Assembly: GCF_013911085.1 (NCBI RefSeq)
Contig: NZ_JACERN010000006.1
Coordinates: forward strand, 62,001 to 126,000
Direction of reading: 5' to 3'
Origin: Aquitalea aquatica
Lineage (GTDB): Bacteria; Pseudomonadota; Gammaproteobacteria; Burkholderiales; Chromobacteriaceae
DNA length: 64,000 nt
The position numbers were made by a program, and so were the translations under genes. Positions 1 through 7,533 of the stretch are shown here, in pieces. Below the pieces are notes generated by a model. The model was not told the origin of the DNA. It was given only the letters and a program-made list of their open reading frames with translations, and did not search any database. Within the stretch, counting starts at the first letter, position 1. The number at the start of each line of letters is the position of its first letter.

Positions 1-151
1 AGATGACCGCCAGTATCTGGATCTCAATGGCATGGACCACGTCATCGTGGTGAAGAACCTGACTCATCTCTACGATGGCCGGCTGTTTGAGTACACCGAG
101 TCGCGTCATCGGCTGGATAAGTTCTACTTTACCGATATTGCCAGACGTTAG
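1..151 (+). CDS. treR: Trehalose operon repressor TreR, GntR/UTRA family (C-terminal end only)
   Basis: Only the last 49 codons are present; the reading frame is open from base 2 to a TAG at 149-151. The visible residues (a strand-rich stretch with LTHLYDGRLFEYTESRHR and a KFYFTDIARR end) look like the C-terminal part of a UTRA ligand-binding domain of GntR-family regulators. In TreR-type regulators this domain binds trehalose-6-phosphate and releases DNA. The identification rests largely on context: the next genes on the same strand are a trehalose PTS transporter and phosphotrehalase, and two palindromic operators lie between. The DNA-binding N-terminus is outside the window, so GntR rather than LacI membership is inferred from the C-terminal end alone. 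Confidence 0.7.
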   Translation, partial: DDRQYLDLNGMDHVIVVKNLTHLYDGRLFEYTESRHRLDKFYFTDIARR

Positions 152-181
152 CGTTTTTTGGAGTTTTTTTGCCAACAATTT

Positions 182-215
182 AGGGCCCGGTACTGGTTGA
201 TCCAGGCCGGGCCCT
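182..215 (+). terminator. GC-rich hairpin after treR
   Basis: Arms AGGGCCCGG (182-190) and CCGGGCCCT (207-215) are perfectly complementary, with an extra CTGG/CCAG pair inside. The T run lies before rather than after the hairpin, so it is a weak intrinsic terminator on the plus strand. It may partly separate treR from treB. Confidence 0.45.
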
Positions 216-234
216 TGTCATTGCCGCAGCCGTG

Positions 235-262
235 TTGCGTTTTGGTCGCAGCGTTTTATGAT
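235..262 (+). promoter_or_regulatory. Candidate treB promoter
   Basis: TTGCGT (235-240) and TATGAT (257-262) are separated by 16 bp and resemble sigma-70 -35 and -10 boxes. The first tre operator begins 10 bp after the -10 box, where a bound repressor would block initiation. The -35 box is a poor match, so the assignment is tentative. Confidence 0.4.
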
Positions 263-272
263 AAAAATGCCA

Positions 273-288
273 ACTCGTACATACGAGT
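273..288. promoter_or_regulatory. Palindromic tre operator 1
   Basis: ACTCGTA-CA-TACGAGT has perfect 7-bp arms around a 2-bp centre. A related palindrome lies 25 bp downstream (centre to centre). The pair sits between treR and treB, the expected place for TreR binding sites. Binding by TreR is an inference from position and symmetry. Confidence 0.65.
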
Positions 289-297
289 ATTGCAATA

Positions 298-313
298 ACT
301 CGTCTGTACGAGT
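298..313. promoter_or_regulatory. Palindromic tre operator 2
   Basis: ACTCGT-CTGT-ACGAGT repeats the outer arms of operator 1 with one changed inner position. Two near-identical sites about 2.5 helical turns apart suggest cooperative binding of dimers. Confidence 0.6.
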
Positions 314-401
314 TTAATGCCGTCATGGTGACTGACAAACCATCAGTCTGGGCAAGCGGCATTAATGTCTTGTCCCGGCTGCCAAACAGGACGGAGACAA
401 A

Positions 402-1853
402 ATGAGCCAGAACTATTCAGCAATTGCCGCTCAACTGCTTGCTGCCATTGGCGGGGCTGGCAATATCCAGCAGGCAGCCCACTGCCTGACCCGGCTGCGC
501 ATCGCCCTGCGTGACGACAGCCTGGTGCAGGTCGATGCCATACGCCAGGTCGAACTGGTCAAGGGCTGTTTCAGCAATGCCGGGGTGTTTCAAATCGTGA
601 TTGGTGCCGGGGATGTCGACCGGGTTTATGCCGAGCTGGTGGCGCAGGCAGGGATCGCCACCGCCACGGTGGCACAGGTGAAGTCCAGTGGTGATCACAA
701 GCAAAACCGGCTGCAACAGCTGGTGAAGGTGTTTTCCGATGTGTTCATGCCGATTCTGCCGGCCATTATCGTGGCTGGCCTGCTGATGGGCCTGAACAAC
801 CTGCTGGGTGCCCGTGGCATGTTCATCGCGGATAAAACCCTGCTGCAGGCCTATCCCGGCCTGGATGGGGTGTGGGGGCTGATCAATATGATGGCCAACA
901 CTTCCTTTGTGTTCTTGCCGGCGCTGGTTGGGTGGTCGGCAGCCAAGCGCTTTGGCGGCAGTGAGATCCTTGGCATCGTGTTGGGCTTGTTGCTGGTGCA
1001 TCCGGATTTGCTCAACGCCTGGAACTACGGCAAAGCCGCTGCCGGGCTGGACGGTGCATCCGTGCCGTATTTTGATGTATTTGGCCTGCATATCGAAAAA
1101 GTGGGCTACCAGGGGCAGATTCTGCCGATTCTCGCCGCCAGCTGGGTCATGAGCCGTATCGAGCTGTGGCTGCGCCCGCGCGTGCCCAACGCCATCCAGC
1201 TGCTGGTGATTCCCATCGTGACCATTGTGATCAGCGGCCTGCTGGCGCTGGCAGTGATCGGCCCGCTGACGCGCCATCTGGGTATCGCCATTACCGATGC
1301 GCTGGTCTATGTGTTCAATCTGGCACCATGGCTGGGCGCTTTACTGTTTGGCGCGCTGTATGCCCCGCTGGTACTGACCGGCATGCATCACATGTTTATC
1401 GCGGTAGACCTGCAGCTGATTGCCAACCAGGGCGGCACCTTCATCTGGCCGATGATTGCGCTGTCCAATATCGCGCAGGGTAGTGCGGCGCTGGCCATGT
1501 TCTGGCTGCTCAAGTCGCCACGCGACAAGAGCATGGCTTCCACCTCCGCCATCTCGGCCTTCTTTGGCATCACCGAGCCGGCCATGTTCGGGGTGAACCT
1601 GCGCTACAAGCTGCCCTTTTATGCCGGGCTGACCGGTTCGGCCTGCGCCGCTGTGCTGATTACCCTGGGCCATGTCCGGGCGGCGGCCATCGGGGTAGGC
1701 GGCCTGCCGGCATTTATTTCCATCATTCCCACATTCATTCCGCTGTTTTTGCTGGGAACACTGGTGGCGATCATCGTCCCGATCTGCCTTACCCTGCTGC
1801 TGGCGCGCCGGCATGCTGCCATGGCCGGGGATGAGGTAGCACAGCATGCCTGA
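402..1853 (+). CDS. treB: PTS trehalose-specific transporter, EIIBC component
   Basis: This 483-residue protein should phosphorylate trehalose during uptake through the inner membrane, giving trehalose-6-phosphate. The N-terminal EIIB domain (about residues 1-90) carries the phosphorylated cysteine in HCLTRLR (Cys28). The rest is a hydrophobic EIIC domain with about ten membrane segments and the conserved FFGITEPAMFGV stretch near residue 390. No EIIA domain is fused and none is encoded nearby, so phosphate must come from a separate EIIA (EIIA-Glc type). It overlaps the next gene by 8 bp, implying translational coupling. Trehalose rather than sucrose or beta-glucoside specificity follows from the phosphotrehalase next door. 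Confidence 0.9.
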   Translation: MSQNYSAIAAQLLAAIGGAGNIQQAAHCLTRLRIALRDDSLVQVDAIRQVELVKGCFSNAGVFQIVIGAGDVDRVYAELVAQAGIATATVAQVKSSGDHKQNRLQQLVKVFSDVFMPILPAIIVAGLLMGLNNLLGARGMFIADKTLLQAYPGLDGVWGLINMMANTSFVFLPALVGWSAAKRFGGSEILGIVLGLLLVHPDLLNAWNYGKAAAGLDGASVPYFDVFGLHIEKVGYQGQILPILAASWVMSRIELWLRPRVPNAIQLLVIPIVTIVISGLLALAVIGPLTRHLGIAITDALVYVFNLAPWLGALLFGALYAPLVLTGMHHMFIAVDLQLIANQGGTFIWPMIALSNIAQGSAALAMFWLLKSPRDKSMASTSAISAFFGITEPAMFGVNLRYKLPFYAGLTGSACAAVLITLGHVRAAAIGVGGLPAFISIIPTFIPLFLLGTLVAIIVPICLTLLLARRHAAMAGDEVAQHA

Positions 1854-3504
1854 CAACATGAAGCAGGCCGTGGTCTACCAGATTTATCCCAAGAGTTTCA
1901 GCAGCCATCGCCAGCAGACTACCGGCGATCTGCTGGGGGTGGTCGACCGGCTGGACTACCTGGCCTGGCTGGGCGTGGATTATCTATGGCTGACGCCGTT
2001 TTACTGCTCGCCGCAAAAGGACAATGGCTACGATGTCAGCGATTATTACCGCATTGATCCGGCCTACGGCAGCATGGCTGATTTCGAGCTGCTGCTGGCC
2101 GAGGCGCGGCAGCGTGGCATCGGCATCATGCTGGACATCGTGGTCAACCATACCTCGACCGAGCACGCCTGGTTTCGCCAGGCGCTGAAGGGGCGCGACA
2201 ATTTCTACCGCGACTTCTATATCTGGCGCGACCAGCCCAATAACTGGCAGTCCAAGTTTGGTGGCTCGGCCTGGGCTTTCGAGCCGGAAAGCGGCCAGTA
2301 TTATCTGCATCTGTTCGATCAGACCCAGGCCGACCTGAACTGGGAAAACCCGCAGTTGCGTCAGGCGGTGTTCGAGATGATGCGTTTTTGGGCGGACAAG
2401 GGGGTGGCCGGTTTCCGGCTGGACGTGATCAACCTGATCTCGAAAGACCCGGCTTTTTCCGAAGATGACAGCGATGGCCGCCATTTTTATACCGATGGCC
2501 CGCGCGTGCACGAATACCTGCAGCAGATGCACCGCGAAGTCTTTGCCGGGCGCGAACTGCTGACTGTGGGCGAGATGTCGTCCACCTCGCTGGCGCACTG
2601 CATCGATTATTCGCACCCGGAGCGGCGTGAGTTGTCGATGACCTTCAATTTTCATCACCTAAAGGTCGATTACCCGCAGGGGCAGAAGTGGCAGCTGGGC
2701 CGCTTCGACTTTGTCGGCCTCAAACGCATCCTGTCGGACTGGCAGCAGGGCATGCATGCCGGGGGGGGCTGGAACGCTTTGTTCTGGTGCAACCATGATC
2801 AGCCGCGCGTGGTATCGCGCTTTGGCGATGAAGGCCAGTACCGGCAGGTTTCGGCCAAGATGCTGGCCACCGCCCTGCATGGCCTGCAAGGCACGCCTTA
2901 TCTCTTTCAGGGCGAGGAAATCGCCATGGCCAATCCGGCATTCCAGCACATTGAAGAGCTGCGCGATGTGGAAAGCCTCAATGCCTACCAGCAGCTGCTG
3001 GCCAGCGGGCTGGATCGCACACAGGCGATGGCGGTGATCCGCCAGAAATCACGTGATAACAGCCGCACGCCCATGCAATGGGACAACAGTCGGTTTGCCG
3101 GCTTCAGCCAGGCCCAGCCCTGGTTGCGGCTGGCCGATGATGCTGGCCACATCAATGTGGCCGCTGCCCTGGCCGATCCGGATTCGGTCTTGCACCACTA
3201 CCGGCGCTTGATTGCCCTGCGCAAGCAATACCCGGTACTAGCTGATGGCGATTACCGCTGCCTGACGCCGGAACACCCCAGCCTGTGGGTGTATACCCGG
3301 CGTAGCGCCGCAGAAATGTTGCTGGTGATCAGCCATTTCGGAGCCGAAGCGCAAAGCTACCGGCTGCCGGAGGGGGTGATTCCGGAGGGCTGGCAAGCCG
3401 AGTTGCTGTTGAGCAACTACCCGGCACCGCCAGCCGGCTGGCAATGGCAGCTGCGCCCCTGGCATTCGCTGCTGTACCGGTTTTATCCCGTCACACCACC
3501 TTAA
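1846..3504 (+). CDS. treC: Alpha,alpha-phosphotrehalase (trehalose-6-phosphate hydrolase)
   Basis: A 552-residue GH13 enzyme that cleaves cytosolic trehalose-6-phosphate to glucose and glucose-6-phosphate. The start VVYQIYPKSF is typical of the family. The GH13 catalytic triad is visible: nucleophile Asp193 in GFRLDV, acid/base Glu243 in VGEMSS and transition-state Asp318 in NHDQPR; IVVNH is the first conserved GH13 block. The chosen ATG has a GAGG motif 9 bp upstream inside treB and overlaps it by 8 bp. A second in-frame ATG four codons later (1858) is possible. Length is normal for TreC (about 550 residues). Confidence 0.93.
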   Translation: MPDNMKQAVVYQIYPKSFSSHRQQTTGDLLGVVDRLDYLAWLGVDYLWLTPFYCSPQKDNGYDVSDYYRIDPAYGSMADFELLLAEARQRGIGIMLDIVVNHTSTEHAWFRQALKGRDNFYRDFYIWRDQPNNWQSKFGGSAWAFEPESGQYYLHLFDQTQADLNWENPQLRQAVFEMMRFWADKGVAGFRLDVINLISKDPAFSEDDSDGRHFYTDGPRVHEYLQQMHREVFAGRELLTVGEMSSTSLAHCIDYSHPERRELSMTFNFHHLKVDYPQGQKWQLGRFDFVGLKRILSDWQQGMHAGGGWNALFWCNHDQPRVVSRFGDEGQYRQVSAKMLATALHGLQGTPYLFQGEEIAMANPAFQHIEELRDVESLNAYQQLLASGLDRTQAMAVIRQKSRDNSRTPMQWDNSRFAGFSQAQPWLRLADDAGHINVAAALADPDSVLHHYRRLIALRKQYPVLADGDYRCLTPEHPSLWVYTRRSAAEMLLVISHFGAEAQSYRLPEGVIPEGWQAELLLSNYPAPPAGWQWQLRPWHSLLYRFYPVTPP

Positions 3505-3635
3505 CGACACCTGACCCCGCATGACCGTCATGCCTGCGCTTGCGCCGGCAGGGCGGAGCTTTGCCCGCACGCCACGCTCTGGGGGACAGCAGGGCGGCGT
3601 TGCGCAGATCAATAACACGGATAAGGAGAATACCC

Positions 3636-4931
3636 ATGACAACAACACCATCGACCATCGTCCTGAGTGCCTTGCTACTGGGCCTGAGTGGAGCCGCCAT
3701 GGCCGCCGACAGTACAAGCGGCGGCAGTACGCCCAGTGCCGAGCAATTGGGCAGTGCCATGAAACAGGCACTGGAAGACAGCGGTTTCAGTTTTGATGGC
3801 TATTTACGTAGCGGCTTTTACTCCGGCGGCAAGGATGAACCGCGCGGCCAATACCAACTGGGCGGCGATTTACAGCACTTCCGGCTGGGTAACGAAGGTG
3901 ACACCTACGGCGAATTCGGTATCGGCAAGAAATGGAGTGGCAGCGGTGGCGTCAGCTGGGGGGTATACGCCATGCCCACCTTTTATAGCTATGACCCGGT
4001 GATCGGCGACAGCGGCAGCACTAGCAAGACCAGCGCCGCACAGCTCTATGCCTATCTGTCCGGCTTGGCCTTTGCCCCCGAGTTGACCTTCTGGGCTGGC
4101 CAGCGCTACCACCGCATTCAGGACATCCATATTCTGGACAACTGGCTGATGCAGGATGGTGACAATTACGGTGCCGGCGTCGACGGCATTGCCATCGGCC
4201 ACAGCGCGCGGCTGAATGTGTCCCTGTCCAGCTCGGGCAACTATGCCAATAGCAATGCCACGCTGAACAATGCGCGACGTGTCAATTTCCAGCTGATCAA
4301 TATTGCAAGCAATCCCGGGGGCAAGCTGGCGCTGACCGGTGGCGTCATCAGCGGAGACTTTGCCATGGGCAAGGCCGGCAGTGCCTGGGGGCTGCTGCAT
4401 AATCAGCAAGACTTCCTGGTGACCGGGCTGCAAAACGCACTGTTCCTGCAGACTGCCTCCGGCCATGCCTCACTGTCCGGCGAGTTTTACAATCTGGATA
4501 GCGCGGGGGCCGCCCAGCCAGGGGCCAGACAGAACCGGCTGGCCGAAGTGCTCAGCTGGCAGCGTGGTCGTTTTGGCGGACAGGCGGTGTTCGGCTACCA
4601 GACCGTGGCTCCCGATCATGCCGCCAAATACCGTGATGTCAGCCTGGGTGGGCGCCTTTCCTACGGGCTGGTGGCCAATATCAAGTTGCTGGGTGAGGTT
4701 GGCCTGACCAGCCGCAACACCGACGGGCAGGATACGCAGCAGTTGAACAAGGCCACGCTGGCGCTGGCGTTTGCTCCGGATACCGATTTCTGGAGTCGAC
4801 CGGAGTTCCGGCTATATGTCAGCCGCTTTAACTGGAATGATGCCGCAGCCCTGGCCAATGCCAGTACGTTTGCCAGCAATGGCCGGCGCAATGCCACCAC
4901 GCTGGGGGCGCAAATCGAAGCCTGGTGGTGA
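3636..4931 (+). CDS. LamB-type maltoporin/trehalose porin
   Basis: A 431-residue outer-membrane sugar porin. The signal peptide (about residues 1-23, ending AMA before ADS) is clear. The mature protein starts with FSFDGYLRSGF and has LGGDLQHFRLGNEGDTYGEFGIG and WAGQRYHRIQDIHILD, a pattern of the LamB family. The start at 3636 is favoured by an AAGGAG 7 bp upstream; longer in-frame starts lack a signal peptide. It lies 131 bp after treC on the same strand and probably brings trehalose and maltodextrin-like sugars across the outer membrane. Sugar specificity cannot be read from the sequence. Confidence 0.85.
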   Translation: MTTTPSTIVLSALLLGLSGAAMAADSTSGGSTPSAEQLGSAMKQALEDSGFSFDGYLRSGFYSGGKDEPRGQYQLGGDLQHFRLGNEGDTYGEFGIGKKWSGSGGVSWGVYAMPTFYSYDPVIGDSGSTSKTSAAQLYAYLSGLAFAPELTFWAGQRYHRIQDIHILDNWLMQDGDNYGAGVDGIAIGHSARLNVSLSSSGNYANSNATLNNARRVNFQLINIASNPGGKLALTGGVISGDFAMGKAGSAWGLLHNQQDFLVTGLQNALFLQTASGHASLSGEFYNLDSAGAAQPGARQNRLAEVLSWQRGRFGGQAVFGYQTVAPDHAAKYRDVSLGGRLSYGLVANIKLLGEVGLTSRNTDGQDTQQLNKATLALAFAPDTDFWSRPEFRLYVSRFNWNDAAALANASTFASNGRRNATTLGAQIEAWW

Positions 4932-4949
4932 TTCAGTCTGCTGTCATCG

Positions 4950-4979
4950 CGCCCTGTCGCATTATGTTGCGGCAGGGCG
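4950..4979 (+). terminator. Hairpin after the trehalose unit
   Basis: CGCCCTGtCGC (4950-4960) pairs with GCGgCAGGGCG (4969-4979) around an 8-nt loop, 18 bp after the porin stop. The following T run is poor, so this may be a weak or Rho-assisted terminator. Confidence 0.45.
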
Positions 4980-5174
4980 AATCAGATTTGCAGTAAGGCA
5001 AACTGCTGTCAAATAGGCATGGCATTGCGTTTTTATGGCAATTTCTACCGGATTGTGGGCTATCTAGCGCTATTAACTGCCTTGTCTTGCAGGCTTATGA
5101 CAGCTTTGAGGCAAATCCTGCTGCCAGAACTGCCATGGAATGGATAATGGATACACTTTGTCCGATTTTATGGC
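4980..5174. other. Gene-free spacer
   Basis: No convincing reading frame, RNA gene or repeat is visible here. It separates the trehalose unit from the leader of the amino acid permease. Confidence 0.5.
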
Positions 5175-5202
5175 TTGAACTGTTCCCCCCTTCCTGTAAG
5201 AT
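5175..5202 (+). promoter_or_regulatory. Candidate promoter for the APC permease
   Basis: TTGAAC (5175-5180) and TAAGAT (5197-5202) have a 16-bp spacer, with four matches each to sigma-70 boxes. Transcription would start near 5209 and give a leader of about 150 nt before the ATG at 5359. Confidence 0.35.
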
Positions 5203-5232
5203 CGCGCGTTTTCCGCTGCAGTGTCCTGCGTT

Positions 5233-5312
5233 GAGGTGTCGGTCACGAACCGGCAACAGACGGGGCAGCCGCGGATGGGCTGAGTATGATCATCAACGCC
5301 GGCTACCCCGTC
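5233..5312 (+). promoter_or_regulatory. Structured 5' leader of the permease mRNA (class unknown)
   Basis: Several nested hairpins are visible. TGTCGG pairs with CCGGCA across CACGAA (about 5236-5253). GACGGGG (5259-5265) pairs with CCCCGTC (5306-5312), enclosing a smaller CAGCC/GGCTG hairpin (5266-5282) and a TGATCA palindrome. I could not match it to a riboswitch class I know (glycine, lysine, ZTP and guanidine consensus elements were considered). It may be a regulatory leader or incidental structure. Confidence 0.35.
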
Positions 5313-5358
5313 GCCCAAACATGGCAAGGGGAAGCGGCGCACACAGGATAGTCTGAAC

Positions 5359-6756
5359 ATGAGTTTGATGCGCAAGAAGAGCGTTCAGGGCATGCTGGAA
5401 TTTGCCCAGACCGCCAAAGGGCTTCGCAAGGAGCTGACGGCTTTCGACCTGACCATGCTGGGGATCGGTGCCATCATCGGTACCGGTATTTTCGTGCTGA
5501 CCGGTACCGGTGCCACGGTGGCCGGCCCGGGACTGGTGCTGTCCTTCATCATCGGTGCCATGGCCTGCGGTTTTGCCGCGCTGTGCTATGCCGAATTTGC
5601 CGCCATGCTGCCGATTTCCGGCTCCACTTACACCTATGCCTATGCCACGCTGGGCGAGCTGGTGGCCTGGATCATCGGCTGGGACCTGATGCTGGAATAC
5701 CTGCTGGCCTCCTCGGCGGTATCCGTTGGTTGGTCCGGCTACTTCCAAAGCCTGTTGGGTGGTTTCGGCATTCATCTGCCGGTGGCCCTGACGGCCGCCG
5801 CCGGGGCTGTGCCGGGCAAGGAGACGCTGTTCAACCTGCCGGCCTTTACCATCGCCATCCTGATTACCGCCTTGCTGGCTTTTGGCATCAAGGAATCCAA
5901 GCGCGTCAACAATATCGTGGTGCTGATCAAGGTCGCTGTGGTACTGGTATTCATCGCCATCGGCATCTGGCACGTCAAGCCGGTCAACTGGAGCCCGGCC
6001 CTGCCTTATGGCATGAATGGCGTGTTCCATGGCGCGGCTATCGTGTTCTTCAGCTTCCTCGGGTTTGATGCAGTGACCTGCGCAGCCGAAGAAGTGAAAG
6101 ACCCGGCGCGTGACATTCCCAAGGGCGTGATCTGGTCGCTGGCCATCTGTTCCATCCTGTACGTCATCGTGTCGGCCATCATGACCGGCATCGTGCCTTA
6201 CGCCCAGTTTGCCGGTATCGACCACCCGGTATCGCTGGCCCTGCAAGTGGCCAAGCTGGACTGGTTTGCCGGCTTTGTCGACCTGGGTGCCATTCTGGGC
6301 ATGCTGACGGTGATTCTGGTGATGACCTACGGCCAGACCCGCATCCTGTTCGCCATGAGCCGAGATGGCCTGCTGCCAAAGATCTTCTCCGAGGTAAACC
6401 CGAAATACGGCACGCCGTACAAGGCCACCTGGCTGATCGGCTCCATCATTGCGCTGATTGCCGGTTTCATTCCGCTGCACACCCTGGCCGAGCTGGTGAA
6501 CATCGGCACCCTGGCGGCGTTCTCGCTGATTGCCATCGCCATCATCAAGCTGCGCAAGACCGAACCCAACCTGCCGCGCAAGTTCCACTGCCCGGGTGTA
6601 CCGTATGTGCCGGCACTGGCGGTCATTTTCTGTGTCTTCCTGATGACCCAGCTGTCCGCACTCACCTGGCTGTGCTTCGTGGTGTGGCTGGTGATTGGCC
6701 TGGCGGTCTACTTCGGTTACTCACGCAAGAACTCTCATCTGCACAAGCAGTCCTGA
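5359..6756 (+). CDS. APC-family amino acid permease (cationic amino acid transporter type)
   Basis: A 465-residue inner-membrane protein with about twelve hydrophobic segments. The motifs GIGAIIGTGIFVLTG (first helix, substrate-binding region) and FFSFLGFDAVTCAAEEVKDPARDIP place it in the APC superfamily, close to the YfnA/CAT group. The substrate is an amino acid, but which one is not visible. It stands alone between a structured leader and a strong bidirectional terminator, so it is monocistronic. Start ATG 5359 is preceded by AGGA about 12 bp upstream; ATG 5368 is an alternative. Confidence 0.88.
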   Translation: MSLMRKKSVQGMLEFAQTAKGLRKELTAFDLTMLGIGAIIGTGIFVLTGTGATVAGPGLVLSFIIGAMACGFAALCYAEFAAMLPISGSTYTYAYATLGELVAWIIGWDLMLEYLLASSAVSVGWSGYFQSLLGGFGIHLPVALTAAAGAVPGKETLFNLPAFTIAILITALLAFGIKESKRVNNIVVLIKVAVVLVFIAIGIWHVKPVNWSPALPYGMNGVFHGAAIVFFSFLGFDAVTCAAEEVKDPARDIPKGVIWSLAICSILYVIVSAIMTGIVPYAQFAGIDHPVSLALQVAKLDWFAGFVDLGAILGMLTVILVMTYGQTRILFAMSRDGLLPKIFSEVNPKYGTPYKATWLIGSIIALIAGFIPLHTLAELVNIGTLAAFSLIAIAIIKLRKTEPNLPRKFHCPGVPYVPALAVIFCVFLMTQLSALTWLCFVVWLVIGLAVYFGYSRKNSHLHKQS

Positions 6757-6773
6757 GCCGGCGATTGCCCATG

Positions 6774-6806
6774 AAAAAAGCCACCTTGAACAAGGTGGCT
6801 TTTTTT
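6774..6806. terminator. Bidirectional intrinsic terminator
   Basis: AAAAAAGCCACCTTG and CAAGGTGGCTTTTTT form a perfect hairpin with A and T runs on both sides. It ends transcription of both the plus-strand permease and the minus-strand flavodoxin-like gene. A second palindrome, GCTAGCTG-ata-CAGCTAGC (6816-6834), lies beside it. Confidence 0.9.
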
Positions 6807-6838
6807 ACATCTTTAGCTAGCTGATACAGCTAGCACAA

Positions 6839-7393
6839 TCAGCCGCGCAGCTTGGCGGCGATGGCGGCTACGCGTGCGCCGTATTGCTTGGCGGTGTCCA
6901 GGTCGCCTTGCGGAATTTCATCCACGCTGGCATCTGACGGGGATTGCACCAGCAGGCCGACCGAGCCACCCAGATTGTTGACGTCGGTACGGGCGGCTGC
7001 CTTGCTGTTGCTGGGCAGCAGACCCAGGCTGACCCAGATGCCACCGTGTTGCGAGGCCAGGGTTTGCAGGTTGATCAGTGCTACCTGCTTGTCGCCATTC
7101 AGACTGGCGCTATTGGTGAAACCGCCAAATACCTTGTCCTGCCAGGCGCGGGTAAACCAGGCTTTGGAGCTGGCATCGGCAAATTTCTTGAACTGCCAGC
7201 TCGGGCTGCCCATATAGGTGGGCGAGCCAAAGATGATGGCATCTGCAGCCGCCAAGGTATCCCAGGCGCTGTCCGGCACATTGCCTTCGGCATCGATGGC
7301 GATGAGTTCGGCATTGGCACCGGCAGCCACTTGCTGGGCAACGCGTTGGGTATGACCGTAACCGGAGTGATAAACGACGACGACTTTTGCCAT
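6839..7393 (-). CDS. Flavodoxin-family NAD(P)H:quinone reductase (WrbA-like)
   Basis: A 184-residue protein. It has the flavodoxin FMN phosphate loop near the start (VVVYHSGYGHTQRVAQQVA, residues 4-22), the GSPTYMGSPSWQFKKF stretch around residue 56 that contacts the flavin, and GGFTNSAS after residue 90. Relatives are FMN-dependent quinone reductases that protect against redox cycling. It is slightly shorter than E. coli WrbA (about 198) and differs in detail, so the name WrbA is not used. It is followed by a bidirectional terminator and stands apart from leuA upstream. Confidence 0.8.
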   Translation of the reverse strand: MAKVVVVYHSGYGHTQRVAQQVAAGANAELIAIDAEGNVPDSAWDTLAAADAIIFGSPTYMGSPSWQFKKFADASSKAWFTRAWQDKVFGGFTNSASLNGDKQVALINLQTLASQHGGIWVSLGLLPSNSKAAARTDVNNLGGSVGLLVQSPSDASVDEIPQGDLDTAKQYGARVAAIAAKLRG

Positions 7394-7510
7394 GTTCTTG
7401 CCTTTCGTGAAGGACGATCATGAGAAGTTAAGCGGCCTGCGCTGCCGCAGGCCGGATGTTCATAGTATTGGTGAGAAATCGTGCAAGAAAAAGCGCTGTT
7501 GGATGAATAA

Positions 7511-7533
7511 ATTGTTTAGCTCAACTAAACAAT
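7511..7533 (-). terminator. Weak hairpin at the leuA stop
   Basis: ATTGTTTAG (7511-7519) pairs with CTAAACAAT (7525-7533), and the first arm on the minus strand overlaps the leuA stop codon. The stem is AT-rich and only loosely followed by T residues, so it is a weak terminator at best. Confidence 0.4.
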
